A DNA stretch of 12,369 nt from an uncultured Bacteroidales bacterium (GCA_937926515.1 CALAZZ010000043.1:1-12369), one strand, 5' to 3'; counted from the first letter of the stretch, positions 1 to 7,828 are shown. Numbers and translations: made by a program. The notes: generated by a model not told the origin, from the letters alone.

Positions 1-1
1 T

Positions 2-490
2 TATACCCCTTCTGCAAACCAAGCTTTTCAGCTAATTGACAGCCTTACCGGAATCAATGATACCATATACGTACACCAAAATTTACAGGTTGTTACCGGT
101 TGCTATTTTATCAAAGCCGTAGATGGTTATAACAATGTGTCTGAATCGTCCAATATTGTTTGTATTGGCGTTGATGCCTGCCCGATCTATGAACTGCCCA
201 ATATATTCACCCCCAACAGTGATCAGATCAATGATTATCTGGTTCCACTTAATTACCCCTCTGCAAACCCAAAAGCAACGGTAGAACGTGTTGAAATGAC
301 CATCTTCAACAGATGGGGCAATGTGGTTTTCGAAACCAATGACCCCTTGATAGAATGGGATGGAAAGCATTACCGCACCGGTATGGATGTGGCTGATGGT
401 GTATATTTCTACGTCTGCATCGTATATGTGGCTACCTTCGATGGCATTGAAGAGTTAAGGCTGCAAGGATCAGTGACAATAATGCGTTAA
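2..490 (+). CDS. C-terminal part of a T9SS-secreted (CHU_C / type B sorting domain) surface protein, 5' end outside window
   Basis: The reading frame is open from the window edge to the TAA at 488-490, so only the last 162 residues are present. The first ~50 residues look like the end of a fibronectin-III/Ig-like repeat (CYFIKAVDGYNNVSESSN). The rest is the gliding-motility-associated C-terminal domain: LPNIFTPNSDQINDYLVP, then IFNRWGNVVFET, EWDGK and ADGVYFYVC. In Bacteroidota this roughly 85-residue domain is the type B signal that sends a protein through the type IX secretion system to the cell surface. The passenger part is missing, so the function of the mature protein cannot be told. 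The DNA after the stop has only a weak 6-bp hairpin, not a convincing terminator. The domain call is firm; everything upstream is unknown. Confidence 0.88.
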   Translation, partial: YTPSANQAFQLIDSLTGINDTIYVHQNLQVVTGCYFIKAVDGYNNVSESSNIVCIGVDACPIYELPNIFTPNSDQINDYLVPLNYPSANPKATVERVEMTIFNRWGNVVFETNDPLIEWDGKHYRTGMDVADGVYFYVCIVYVATFDGIEELRLQGSVTIMR

Positions 491-759
491 TCTGTTAAAT
501 CAGATTTTCTAATCTTGAATACTAAAAACAGCACAGGGGGCACATTGAACAGGACTATTGTATACCCGGCTATCCCTATTAAAGAAGTATGCACTTACAA
601 TAATCAAGAGATACTCCTTCATAGCTTGATGCCTTTACGATTTTGATCGCTTTTTAACCCAGGCAAATTTCTCATGTCTTTATGACGTCAAAGTACGTTA
701 TCAAACTATGATTTCATCAACGGATTGGTTATATTTACCAACTGAAAACTATATATGAG

Positions 760-1374
760 ATGATACCAAAAAAACCTATTGATGTAGATTGTGCCGGCTG
801 CATTACTTATCCATGCTACAGAGGTGAAAGCTGTGTTCGAGGTCAGAACTTTGATGATTATCTTGAGACTATTGGCAAAGAATATGTTTCTGCTGAAAAC
901 ATGAAAATCCTGGAAGCTTCATCATACATTGAGGCTGAACACTATATGGACTATACAAGGATAGAAGAAATCATCGCATTTGCAGAACAAATGGGATACA
1001 AAAAGATTGGAATTGCACATTGTGTGGGTTTGACGAATGAAGCAAAAAGTCTCAAAACAATTTTGGACAATAAGTTCGTTGTATGTGCTATTTGTTGCAA
1101 ATTTACAGGTACAGAAAAGAAAGAATATGGCCTCAAGCATATTCACGATGAACGCTATGAGGCCATGTGCAATCCCATTGGACAAGCATTGGTGCTGAAT
1201 GCACACAAAACAGACCTGAATCTTATTGTTGGATTATGCATTGGGCATGATCTATTATTTACCAGGTACTCAAATGCACCGGTTACCACGTTTATCGTAA
1301 AAGATCGGGTAACTGGACATAACCCGGCTGCCACAGTTTATTCAAATTATTACAAACGCAAAATGAAAACATAA
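760..1374 (+). CDS. DUF1847 family Cys-rich putative metal-binding protein
   Basis: The 204-residue product has an N-terminal cysteine cluster, C11-x2-C14-x4-C19-x5-C25, typical of DUF1847 proteins, which are predicted zinc- or iron-sulfur-binding proteins of anaerobes. Further cysteines are C88 (AHCVGLTNEA), C109 and C112-C113 (VVCAICCKFTG), C137 (MCNPIGQA) and C160 (GLCIGHD). The block MGYKKIGIAHCVGLTNEAK and the GLCIGHDLLF segment are the parts I recognise as family hallmarks. There is no signal peptide or membrane segment, so it should be cytoplasmic. Length matches the family. ATG 760 is preceded closely by another ATG at 755 in a different frame. The gene ends 35 bp from the end of the convergent - strand run. 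Biochemical function is not known to me; a redox or metal-sensing role would be a guess. Confidence 0.85.
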   Translation: MIPKKPIDVDCAGCITYPCYRGESCVRGQNFDDYLETIGKEYVSAENMKILEASSYIEAEHYMDYTRIEEIIAFAEQMGYKKIGIAHCVGLTNEAKSLKTILDNKFVVCAICCKFTGTEKKEYGLKHIHDERYEAMCNPIGQALVLNAHKTDLNLIVGLCIGHDLLFTRYSNAPVTTFIVKDRVTGHNPAATVYSNYYKRKMKT

Positions 1375-1409
1375 AAACCTAAATCCTACAATTGACATAC
1401 CTGTTCACA

Positions 1410-1997
1410 TCATACCCAGGCTGAGTAATGGCCCGGATCAACAAGTTCACGGTACTTATGAACCACTTTCTTAAAATCTTCCCAAGTATCCCGTTTGAGG
1501 GAAGGGTTGCGTAGCAATGCAGCAGGATGATAAACAGGCATTGTCAATCTATTATAACATTCAAGCCAGCTGCCATGTGCTTTCGTAATACGGTGTTTGG
1601 GTCCGGCCATATATTTTAGTGCAGTGGCTCCCAGCAGGATCATCATTAGTGGATCGATAATCTCAATTTGTTTGATCAGCCAGGGTAAGCAGGTTTCAGC
1701 TTCCTGTTGAGTTGGAATCCGGTTGCCAGGAGGCCTGCGCCTGACTATATTACTAATAAACACATGCTCTGATCGATTAAATCCGCAAGCATTTAATATT
1801 TTATCGAGCAGAATCCCAGATTCCCCAATAAAAGGCCTTCCTTTAATGTCCTCTTCTCTGCCCGGAGCCTCACCGATGATCATGATTCGAGCGTTGATGT
1901 TCCCTTCTCCCCAAATGACGTGATTCCTTGATCGGGCAAGTTCACACTTACTGCAAGAGCATATTTCGCTTTTAAGTTCTGAAACTTTTAATTCCAT
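1410..1997 (-). CDS. Family 4 (iron-sulfur type) uracil-DNA glycosylase, with one cluster ligand replaced
   Basis: This 195-residue protein should remove uracil from deaminated DNA as the first step of base excision repair. Visible family-4 features are the N-terminal C15-x2-C18, the uracil-pocket motif GEAPGREED (residues 43-50 with flank), GRPFIGESG (53-61), the RPPGNR loop (88-93), C103 in ETCLPWL and the second active-site motif HPAALLRNP (157-165). Normal family-4 enzymes hold a [4Fe-4S] cluster with two N-terminal cysteines plus the cysteine just before RPPGNR and the one 16 residues later. Here the position before RPPGNR is R87 (codon CGC at 1739-1737), so only three of the four usual ligands remain; C147 is the nearest possible substitute. 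It is last in the - strand run, 71 bp beyond the adenosyltransferase gene. The family call is firm; activity is less certain because of the missing Cys. Confidence 0.92.
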   Translation of the reverse strand: MELKVSELKSEICSCSKCELARSRNHVIWGEGNINARIMIIGEAPGREEDIKGRPFIGESGILLDKILNACGFNRSEHVFISNIVRRRPPGNRIPTQQEAETCLPWLIKQIEIIDPLMMILLGATALKYMAGPKHRITKAHGSWLECYNRLTMPVYHPAALLRNPSLKRDTWEDFKKVVHKYRELVDPGHYSAWV

Positions 1998-2068
1998 AAA
2001 CTATATGTTACTTTCTACCAATAACGGTTAAAGAATATTTCATTTCTTTGAACCAAAAGAATCATAAA

Positions 2069-2584
2069 TCAAAACTCGATTCCTTTACGGGCCACAACGC
2101 CTTTTTGGTAGTAATGTTTAATTTCCTTCATTTCAGTCACCAGATCGGCTATCTCAATGAGTTCTGGTGGAGCATAACGACCGGTTATCACGATTTCCAT
2201 CGATGCCGGTCTCATCTTAATTACATCTAGCAATTCATTGATGGAGAATAGTTTAAAGTGTATTGCGATACAAGCTTCATCCAGGATAATCATATCATAA
2301 TTACCAGAACTAATTATCTCAGCAGCAACTGCTAAACCTTGTTTTGCCAAAACGATGTCTTCGGGTACTGGTTTGTGACTGATGAAACAATCGCGGCCAT
2401 ATTGTTTTAGTTCTATCTCTGATTCAAACCGTTTAAGCGATTCTATCTCAGCATAGTGCATTCCTTTTACAAACTGAATGATGAATACCTTTTTACCAGC
2501 TCCGGCAGCACGCAATGCCAGACCAAGTGCAGCAGTGGTTTTTCCTTTGCCATTACCCGTGTATAGATGAATATAGCCTGACAT
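2069..2584 (-). CDS. cobO: Corrinoid adenosyltransferase (CobA/CobO/BtuR type)
   Basis: It transfers the adenosyl group of ATP to the cobalt of a reduced corrinoid to make adenosylcobalamin (EC 2.5.1.17). The 171-residue length suits the CobA/BtuR class, which is unrelated to the PduO class. The P-loop variant GNGKGKTT spans residues 10-17 right after the start. A Walker-B-like LDEA lies at 101-104, ITGRYAPPELIEIADLVTEM at 133-152, and the typical tail VVARKGIEF closes the protein. It follows the PLP enzyme gene after 55 bp and precedes the uracil-DNA glycosylase. No other cobalamin genes are in the window, so it may serve corrinoid salvage. I saw no cobalamin riboswitch upstream. Confidence 0.93.
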   Translation of the reverse strand: MSGYIHLYTGNGKGKTTAALGLALRAAGAGKKVFIIQFVKGMHYAEIESLKRFESEIELKQYGRDCFISHKPVPEDIVLAKQGLAVAAEIISSGNYDMIILDEACIAIHFKLFSINELLDVIKMRPASMEIVITGRYAPPELIEIADLVTEMKEIKHYYQKGVVARKGIEF

Positions 2585-2639
2585 CGTTTCTAAACCTATA
2601 ATTTATTATTCAAATCATAAAGGTACTCATGCTGAATCA

Positions 2640-3821
2640 TCAAGCTTTTTCAAGAGCAGTACTCAAATCATCTATGATATCTTCAACATCCTCAATACCC
2701 ACGGCCAGCCTGACAAGCTCATCGGTGATGCCTGCTTTCAGCTTATTGGCAGAAGAAATTTTTGAATGTGTCATAGAAGCTGGGTGCTGAATAAGTGTTT
2801 CTACACCTCCCAATGAGACTGCGAGTAAGGCAAGGTGCACATTATTCATAAGCTCTTTGGCTGCATCAAATCCACCATTCAGGCCAAAACTAATCATGGC
2901 ACCAGGTGCTTTCATCTGTTCTTTTGCCAAGTTATATTGTGGATGCGAGGTTAAACCCGGATACTTAACCCAAGCCACTTTGGGGTGAGATTCCAGGAAG
3001 GATGCTACTTTTTGTGCGTTTTCAGTTGCACGGTCAATACGAATGCCTAAAGTTTTGACCCCTCTTAAGACCATATAAGCCTGATGAGGATCCATATTAC
3101 TTCCCATATTCACCATGATATTTCTTAGTTTATCATAAACTTCCTTCTCTTTTGCAATCACCATACCTGCAACAATATCAGCGTGTCCGTTGATGAACTT
3201 TGTCATGGAGTGCATCACGATGTCAGCTCCCAGATCAAGTGGTTTTTGAAGATAAGGGCTGCAAAATGTATTATCAACAGCCACTATAATGCCATGGCGG
3301 TGTGCTATATCTGCACATGCGGAAATATCTGTAATATCCATGGTAGGGTTGGCTGGGGTTTCGATGAAAAGCAGCTTTGTGTTCGGGCTGAAAGCTTTTT
3401 CAACTTCATCAAGGTTGGCAGTATTCACAAAAGAGCTTTCGACCTTATATTTTGGATAATGATTTTCCATAACAGCGCGGCTTGGACCATACACTGACCC
3501 TGTACAAACCATATGATCGCCGGTTGCCAGCATAGCTTGATAAATGACATTTACTGCAGCCATGCCTGAGCCCACGGCAATTCCACCATATCCGTTTTCA
3601 AGCAGTGCGATTTGGCGTTCCAGTGCGCCAATGGTTGGGTTGCCGATGCGGGTGTAGATATACCCTTTGCTTTCGCCGGAAAAACATTGTGCACCATGAT
3701 CTGCACTTTCAAATGAAAAAGTGGAGGTTTGATAAATTGGAACTGTAGCGGCACCATAGGCATCTTCAATTTCTCCCCCGTGAATAAGCTTGGTATTAAA
3801 ACCTGATTTGTTGTGTTTCAT
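2640..3821 (-). CDS. PLP-dependent trans-sulfuration enzyme (methionine gamma-lyase / cystathionine gamma-lyase or synthase family)
   Basis: A 393-residue fold-type I PLP enzyme of the Cys/Met metabolism family, which cleaves or forms C-S bonds in cysteine, homocysteine, cystathionine or methionine. Visible residues are Y56 and R58 (YTRIGNPT; phosphate contacts from the neighbouring subunit), Y111 in SVYGPSR, D183 (AVDNTFCSPY; pyridine nitrogen), K208 (HSMTKFINGH; Schiff base) and the SLGGVETLIQHPASMTH segment (336-352). Overall sequence feels closest to methionine gamma-lyases, but the cysteine of the P. putida enzyme (Cys116) is P113 here and its Lys240-Asp241 pair is absent (around M236-N238). 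Substrate is therefore open: methionine, cystathionine, cysteine or O-acetylhomoserine are all possible. It lies 26 bp after the flavoprotein gene, so release of sulfide or thiols for the upstream metal-sulfur proteins is a reasonable inference, not a demonstrated role. Confidence 0.88.
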   Translation of the reverse strand: MKHNKSGFNTKLIHGGEIEDAYGAATVPIYQTSTFSFESADHGAQCFSGESKGYIYTRIGNPTIGALERQIALLENGYGGIAVGSGMAAVNVIYQAMLATGDHMVCTGSVYGPSRAVMENHYPKYKVESSFVNTANLDEVEKAFSPNTKLLFIETPANPTMDITDISACADIAHRHGIIVAVDNTFCSPYLQKPLDLGADIVMHSMTKFINGHADIVAGMVIAKEKEVYDKLRNIMVNMGSNMDPHQAYMVLRGVKTLGIRIDRATENAQKVASFLESHPKVAWVKYPGLTSHPQYNLAKEQMKAPGAMISFGLNGGFDAAKELMNNVHLALLAVSLGGVETLIQHPASMTHSKISSANKLKAGITDELVRLAVGIEDVEDIIDDLSTALEKA

Positions 3822-3847
3822 AATGTTAAAATTATTTACTTAAGTGA

Positions 3848-5203
3848 TTAATATTGTCTCATTTTAGCAGCAATTATTTCAGCTGCCTTAATCAGTGGAT
3901 AGCCTGCAGGCGAAGCTGTCAGACAGGGATGTGTACCTATATGAGAAGTCAACAGGCCATTTACGTTCATCCGGTTTTCGATGGCAAGTCCAATCACATT
4001 TGTAAGTTCACCTGCACTTTCACCACCGATTACTTCACCGCCAATGATCACACCTGAATATTTTGCTGCGATCAATTTAATTAACTGCTTATGAGCTCCT
4101 GGAAGATTACCTGGGTGACGATCAACACCTTCAAACAGGCCAGTGTGCACAGCAATACCCTCTTCTCTTGCGCGGGCTTCGGTTAATCCCGCTGTGCCAA
4201 AACCAATATGATCAATCGCTGTTGAATAGATGCCGATGGTGCCACTAAATGTTTTAACAACATGAATATTAAAGAGATTCAATCCAGCAACCCTGGCTTC
4301 GGCACAAGCAGTAGATGCAAGCATGATTGGGGTGCGCCATCGGGTAACAAAATCCCTCTTTTGAGCGCAATCTCCAGCCGCAAAAATATCAGGGGTAGGT
4401 GTTCGCATATACTCATCGATTATTATAAATCCATCATTGTCAATTTCAATCCCGGATTTGGCTGCCATATCGGTATTGGGTTTATAACCCATGGAAAGTA
4501 TTACAGCATCAGTTGGGATTGACTGACCATTTTCCAGCCTTACCTCTTCAACTTTTCCCCTGCCTTTTACTTCGCTTACACTAGCATTGGTTAGCACATT
4601 TACACCCCTTTCCTTGATTATGGATTCAATGCGATCAGAAAGTTCACCATCAAAAGCAAGAGACAAAATCTCAGGTAATTTTTCAACTAGAGTTACTTCA
4701 TGGCCTGCCTTGTTTAGCTCATCGGATAGCTCAACACCTATGAACCCGGCCCCGATCACTACAACCCTTTTTGGACTATTGAGTTTTGAAAGCATATCAT
4801 CGAGGTAATACTTGTCCTTAGGGATCACAAAGACATTATCCAAATCCCTGCCTTTCAACCAGGTTGGTTTAAAAGGAACTGAGCCTGTGGCAATGAGAAG
4901 CTTGTCCCATTTGATTTGTTCACCTCCTGAGAGCGTTACTATTTTTCTTGATTTGTCAATTGAAGTAACTTCATCAACAAGTGATTCAACTCCGGATTTT
5001 TTCATCATGTCATCCACAGGCATGATATTTTGATTACTATTTTCAAGTGTTCCAAATATGTATGGTATTCCGCATGGAACCATCATATCTTTAAGTTTTT
5101 TGACAAGGGTGAATTCTTTTCCCGGCCATGCTGATTTGCCGGTTAATGCGGCTACCATTCCAGCAGCACTTCCTCCAATGATCAATACATCTGTTTGTTT
5201 CAT
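3848..5203 (-). CDS. CoA-disulfide reductase / NADH oxidase-like FAD-dependent oxidoreductase
   Basis: A 451-residue class of pyridine nucleotide-disulfide oxidoreductase with a single active-site cysteine. The FAD-binding Rossmann motif is GGSAAG (10-15), the NAD(P)H Rossmann motif is GAGFIG (151-156), and the second FAD motif ends in IFAAGDCA (273-280). C44 in MMVPCGIPYIFG sits where CoA-disulfide reductases, NADH oxidases and NADH-dependent polysulfide/persulfide reductases keep their redox Cys (C43 in the classical enzyme). The C-terminal dimerisation domain ends with a HPCLTASPAGYPLIKAAE segment that carries a second cysteine, C427, as in archaeal members I recall. No rhodanese domain is fused. 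Its position, 25 bp after mrp and 26 bp before the PLP lyase gene, favours a thiol- or persulfide-reducing job, but NADH oxidase activity cannot be excluded from sequence. Confidence 0.88.
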   Translation of the reverse strand: MKQTDVLIIGGSAAGMVAALTGKSAWPGKEFTLVKKLKDMMVPCGIPYIFGTLENSNQNIMPVDDMMKKSGVESLVDEVTSIDKSRKIVTLSGGEQIKWDKLLIATGSVPFKPTWLKGRDLDNVFVIPKDKYYLDDMLSKLNSPKRVVVIGAGFIGVELSDELNKAGHEVTLVEKLPEILSLAFDGELSDRIESIIKERGVNVLTNASVSEVKGRGKVEEVRLENGQSIPTDAVILSMGYKPNTDMAAKSGIEIDNDGFIIIDEYMRTPTPDIFAAGDCAQKRDFVTRWRTPIMLASTACAEARVAGLNLFNIHVVKTFSGTIGIYSTAIDHIGFGTAGLTEARAREEGIAVHTGLFEGVDRHPGNLPGAHKQLIKLIAAKYSGVIIGGEVIGGESAGELTNVIGLAIENRMNVNGLLTSHIGTHPCLTASPAGYPLIKAAEIIAAKMRQY

Positions 5204-5228
5204 TACATAATACTTTTATAATTAATAA

Positions 5229-6041
5229 TTAGTGAATTGCCGTGGCGACAAGCTTTAACAAGTTCTCCGAAATATCATCAAATGCTTTTATTACAGTACT
5301 GTCACTCTGATCATAAACACTCCTCCCTTTTTCTGCAAGCTCGCCTACTTCTTGTACTAAAGGAATTTGCCCTATAAGTTTGGTATTTAGTTCACTGGCA
5401 AGGGTTTTCCCACCATTCATTCCGAATATTAAATACTTTTCATCCGGATGTTCAGCAGGTGTAAACCATGACATGTTTTCAATTACACCTAATATTGGAA
5501 CTTTGATATCTTGATGAGTGAACAAGGAAGCCGCTTTACGGGCATCATTTATTGCAATTTCTTGAGGTGTGGTAACAATGATCGCACCATTGATTTTAAG
5601 TTTTTGAACTGTTGTTAGCTGTATGTCACCTGTTCCGGGCGGATAGTCAATGATCATCAAGTCAATCTCACCCCAATCAGTACTTTCAATAAGTTGGACA
5701 ATGGCCTTCGACACCATTGGTCCACGCCAGATCAGAGACTGGTTTCGTGTTACAAAAAATCCAATTGAAATGATTTTCACACCAAATCGCTTAACTGGAA
5801 TCATTCTCTCCTGGTTTTCTTTGGCTTGAACTTTTGGTTTAGAACTTTCTATCCCAAACATTCGAGGAACCGAAGGACCGTAAATATCTCCATCGACCAA
5901 AGCCACTTTCATGCCCTTTCTGGCAAGTGCAACAGACAAGTTTACAGCAACTGTTGATTTTCCAACACCGCCCTTCCCAGATGCCACAACAACAATGTTT
6001 TTAATATTTTTAAGCCTGATTTTTTCAATTACCATACTCAT
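5229..6041 (-). CDS. mrp: Mrp/NBP35-type ATPase, iron-sulfur cluster carrier (short form)
   Basis: Mrp/ApbC/NBP35 proteins are dimeric deviant-Walker P-loop ATPases that bind and pass on Fe-S clusters. The signature SGKGGVGKST lies at residues 21-30, VDGDIYGPSVPRMFG at 49-63, IDYPPGTGD at 131-139 and VTTPQ at 156-160. At 270 residues it is the bare ATPase domain: the N-terminal MIP18/DUF59 domain common in Bacteroidota Mrp (total ~350-370 aa) is missing. The C-terminal CxxC that carries the bridging cluster in classical members is replaced by ENMSWFTPAEHPDEKY (189-203), a variant I associate with this phylum. It sits 42 bp after the second MinD-ferredoxin gene and 25 bp before the flavoprotein gene. 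A 6-bp AT-rich inverted repeat adjoins the start but is too small to interpret. Confidence 0.92.
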   Translation of the reverse strand: MSMVIEKIRLKNIKNIVVVASGKGGVGKSTVAVNLSVALARKGMKVALVDGDIYGPSVPRMFGIESSKPKVQAKENQERMIPVKRFGVKIISIGFFVTRNQSLIWRGPMVSKAIVQLIESTDWGEIDLMIIDYPPGTGDIQLTTVQKLKINGAIIVTTPQEIAINDARKAASLFTHQDIKVPILGVIENMSWFTPAEHPDEKYLIFGMNGGKTLASELNTKLIGQIPLVQEVGELAEKGRSVYDQSDSTVIKAFDDISENLLKLVATAIH

Positions 6042-6083
6042 ATCTTATTTCTTAAGATTACTATCTCATATTCATTGAGCATA

Positions 6084-6950
6084 TCATATTAGATTCAAAA
6101 TATTGTCCCAGATTCTCATTATTGCTTTACTGCTCTTTGACTCACGCTTCCACTCCACAATACTTTTACAATTGAGCATAGCTCCGGTAATATGAGGGTC
6201 AAATGGCAGTTTTCCTGCCAATGGGATATTTAAACTTTTACAGAAATTTTCAATCCTTATAGTCATAGCCGAATTTAAGTCGCACTTATTTATCAATACC
6301 ATGACCGGATAATTGAATCCCTGAACCAATTCAACGACCCGTTTCAAATCATTTATGCCTGAAATACTGGGTTCTGTGACAATCAGAATTTTCTCAGTTC
6401 CTGTTATGGTTGAAATTACAGGACAAGCTGTTCCCGGCGGCCCGTCAATGATTATGTGCGATGATCCTTTCTGTAGGGCTAGCTTCTTTACTTTTTCTCT
6501 GATCAGATTAACCAGTTTTCCTGTATTTTCCTCCCCTGGTGCAAGCCATCCATAAACCATTAGACCATTGCGGAATTTGCCGGTATACATGCGGCTTTTG
6601 TCATTTTGCTGCATGGTAATGGCTTGCTCAGGACAAATCCTGGAACAAAGAAAACAGCCATCACAAGATGTTTCAGATATGATTATCTGGTTTTGAGTTT
6701 CCCTGATCGCATCAAACCGGCATACAGAAATACATTGACCGCACAGGTTGCATAAGTCATGTTTCACTACTGCTTTATAGCTTCCAATGAAGGGTTCCTC
6801 CTCCTCATGCTCAGGATTGAAAAGTAGGTACAGGTTGGCAGCATCCACGTCACAGTCGGCAAGAATCACTTCTGACCCTATGGTAGCAAATGCCGCTGCA
6901 ATGCTCGATTTGCCTGTCCCGCCCTTACCGCTGACAATAGCCAACTCCAT
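6084..6950 (-). CDS. MinD-type P-loop ATPase with inserted 2x[4Fe-4S] ferredoxin domain (second of a tandem pair)
   Basis: The 288-residue product is a cytoplasmic deviant-Walker ATPase of the MinD/NBP35 superfamily with a bacterial ferredoxin module inserted after the nucleotide-binding strand. SGKGGTGKSS is at residues 7-16, ADCDVDAAN at 31-39, and the two CxxCxxCxxxC clusters are C67/C70/C73/C77 and C96/C99/C102/C106. Switch II is IDGPPGTACP (168-177), and VTEPSISGINDLKR (191-204) follows. I start it at 6950, not at the upstream in-frame ATG (6980), because the P-loop then falls seven residues from the N-terminus as in its partner, and because TAA-C-ATG gives a 1-nt gap that suggests translational coupling. 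Such pairs occur with NifX/ORP proteins in anaerobes and in the Desulfovibrio orp operons. Cluster delivery or ATP-gated electron transfer is likely, but the client is unknown. Confidence 0.93.
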   Translation of the reverse strand: MELAIVSGKGGTGKSSIAAAFATIGSEVILADCDVDAANLYLLFNPEHEEEEPFIGSYKAVVKHDLCNLCGQCISVCRFDAIRETQNQIIISETSCDGCFLCSRICPEQAITMQQNDKSRMYTGKFRNGLMVYGWLAPGEENTGKLVNLIREKVKKLALQKGSSHIIIDGPPGTACPVISTITGTEKILIVTEPSISGINDLKRVVELVQGFNYPVMVLINKCDLNSAMTIRIENFCKSLNIPLAGKLPFDPHITGAMLNCKSIVEWKRESKSSKAIMRIWDNILNLI

Positions 6951-6951
6951 G

Positions 6952-7800
6952 TTACTTCGAAATCTTTTCAAATGTTTCAAGAAACTGCTGCTTCAATATT
7001 GGCATATTATCAATCACCAGTTCTCCGTTGGAATACATCCTTGCGATTTGTTTGTTGAATGGAATTTCCATCAACAGTGGTATCCCTTCATAATCAAGGT
7101 ATTGGTATACTTCATTGTTTCCAATCCCTGCGCGGTTTACGATTACCCCAAATGGTTTATCTATTTGTTTCAGAGCTTCAATGCTTCTTTTCAGGTCACT
7201 AAGACCAAAGGGTGTAGGTTCGGTAACAAGTATGACATAATCTGCTTCCGCCACTGTGTGAATAAAGGGGCAGGATGTTCCTGGAGGTGCATCGAAAATA
7301 ACAGTATTTACTTGATTGTTAATCAATTTTATAGCTAACTTTATTGCAGGCACTGGTGTCATACTCCCAACTCTGGTCCGGGCCTCCACAAGGTCGATCT
7401 TGCCGTTTAAGGTGTAAGAAGATATCTGGCCAAGGATCAACTTTTTTTCTGTAATTGCTCCTTGGTCACAAGCATGCAAGCATGCACCGCAAGCATGGCA
7501 TAGGTCCTCCATCACCCGGATTATTTGAAGTGAAGGAATGAGAAAAATGGCATTGTAGCTGCAATATTCCTGGCACTTACCACAAAAATTACATTTACTG
7601 CTATCAATCACCGGAACTAATTGTGTAACTTCAATGCAGTCTACCTGCTGAGAATTAAAAAATACCAGTGCATTTGGAGCTTCAGCATCGCAATCGACCA
7701 ACATAACGCCATAGCCTGAATCTTTCAATGCTTTGAAAAGATTGGTAGCCACGAATGTTTTTCCTGTTCCGCCTTTACCGCTGGCGATGGCAATTTTCAT
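6952..7800 (-). CDS. MinD-type P-loop ATPase with inserted 2x[4Fe-4S] ferredoxin domain (first of a tandem pair)
   Basis: A 282-residue paralog of the next gene. The P-loop is SGKGGTGKT (7-15), with VDCDAEAPN at 35-43. The inserted ferredoxin has C70/C73/C76/C80 and C101/C104/C107/C111, two complete CxxCxxCxxxC sets. FDAPPGTSCP lies at 169-178 and VTEPTPFGLSDLKRS at 192-206. Each member of the pair keeps all ATPase and cluster residues, so neither appears degenerate, and a heterodimer is plausible. It begins 28 bp after the NifX-family gene and ends 1 nt before its partner. Together with NifX/ORP and Mrp neighbours this is the standard kit of anaerobic clusters thought to mature or move a metal-sulfur cofactor. 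The family is certain; the physiological target is not visible. Confidence 0.94.
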   Translation of the reverse strand: MKIAIASGKGGTGKTFVATNLFKALKDSGYGVMLVDCDAEAPNALVFFNSQQVDCIEVTQLVPVIDSSKCNFCGKCQEYCSYNAIFLIPSLQIIRVMEDLCHACGACLHACDQGAITEKKLILGQISSYTLNGKIDLVEARTRVGSMTPVPAIKLAIKLINNQVNTVIFDAPPGTSCPFIHTVAEADYVILVTEPTPFGLSDLKRSIEALKQIDKPFGVIVNRAGIGNNEVYQYLDYEGIPLLMEIPFNKQIARMYSNGELVIDNMPILKQQFLETFEKISK

Positions 7801-7828
7801 TATTCATTGTGATGTTGATCAACCCGTT

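Noticed and set aside
489..506. 6-bp hairpin AATCTG/CAGATT at the stop codon of the first gene, followed by TT
   Set aside because: Short, AT-rich and with a very short U tract; not a convincing terminator.
682..701. ATGACGT-caaagt-ACGTTAT imperfect inverted repeat upstream of the DUF1847 gene
   Set aside because: Seven-base arms with a mismatch, no matching promoter boxes and no second copy; chance is likely.
6042..6058. ATCTTA-TTTCT-TAAGAT repeat just upstream of mrp
   Set aside because: Six-base AT-rich arms in a 42-bp AT-rich gap are expected by chance.
6071..6086. TGAGCATAT resembling half of the cluster operator near the end of the second MinD-type gene
   Set aside because: No symmetrical partner half is present, it overlaps the end of a gene, and it is not next to a promoter.
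6951..6980. In-frame ATG at 6980 as start of the second MinD-ferredoxin gene
   Set aside because: It would overlap the preceding gene by 29 bp and add ten residues before a P-loop that normally sits at the very N-terminus; ATG 6950 directly after the TAA is better.
6787..7338. 183-aa + strand frame opposite the MinD-type genes
   Set aside because: It runs antisense to two genes with full ATPase and ferredoxin motifs and shows no recognisable domain of its own.
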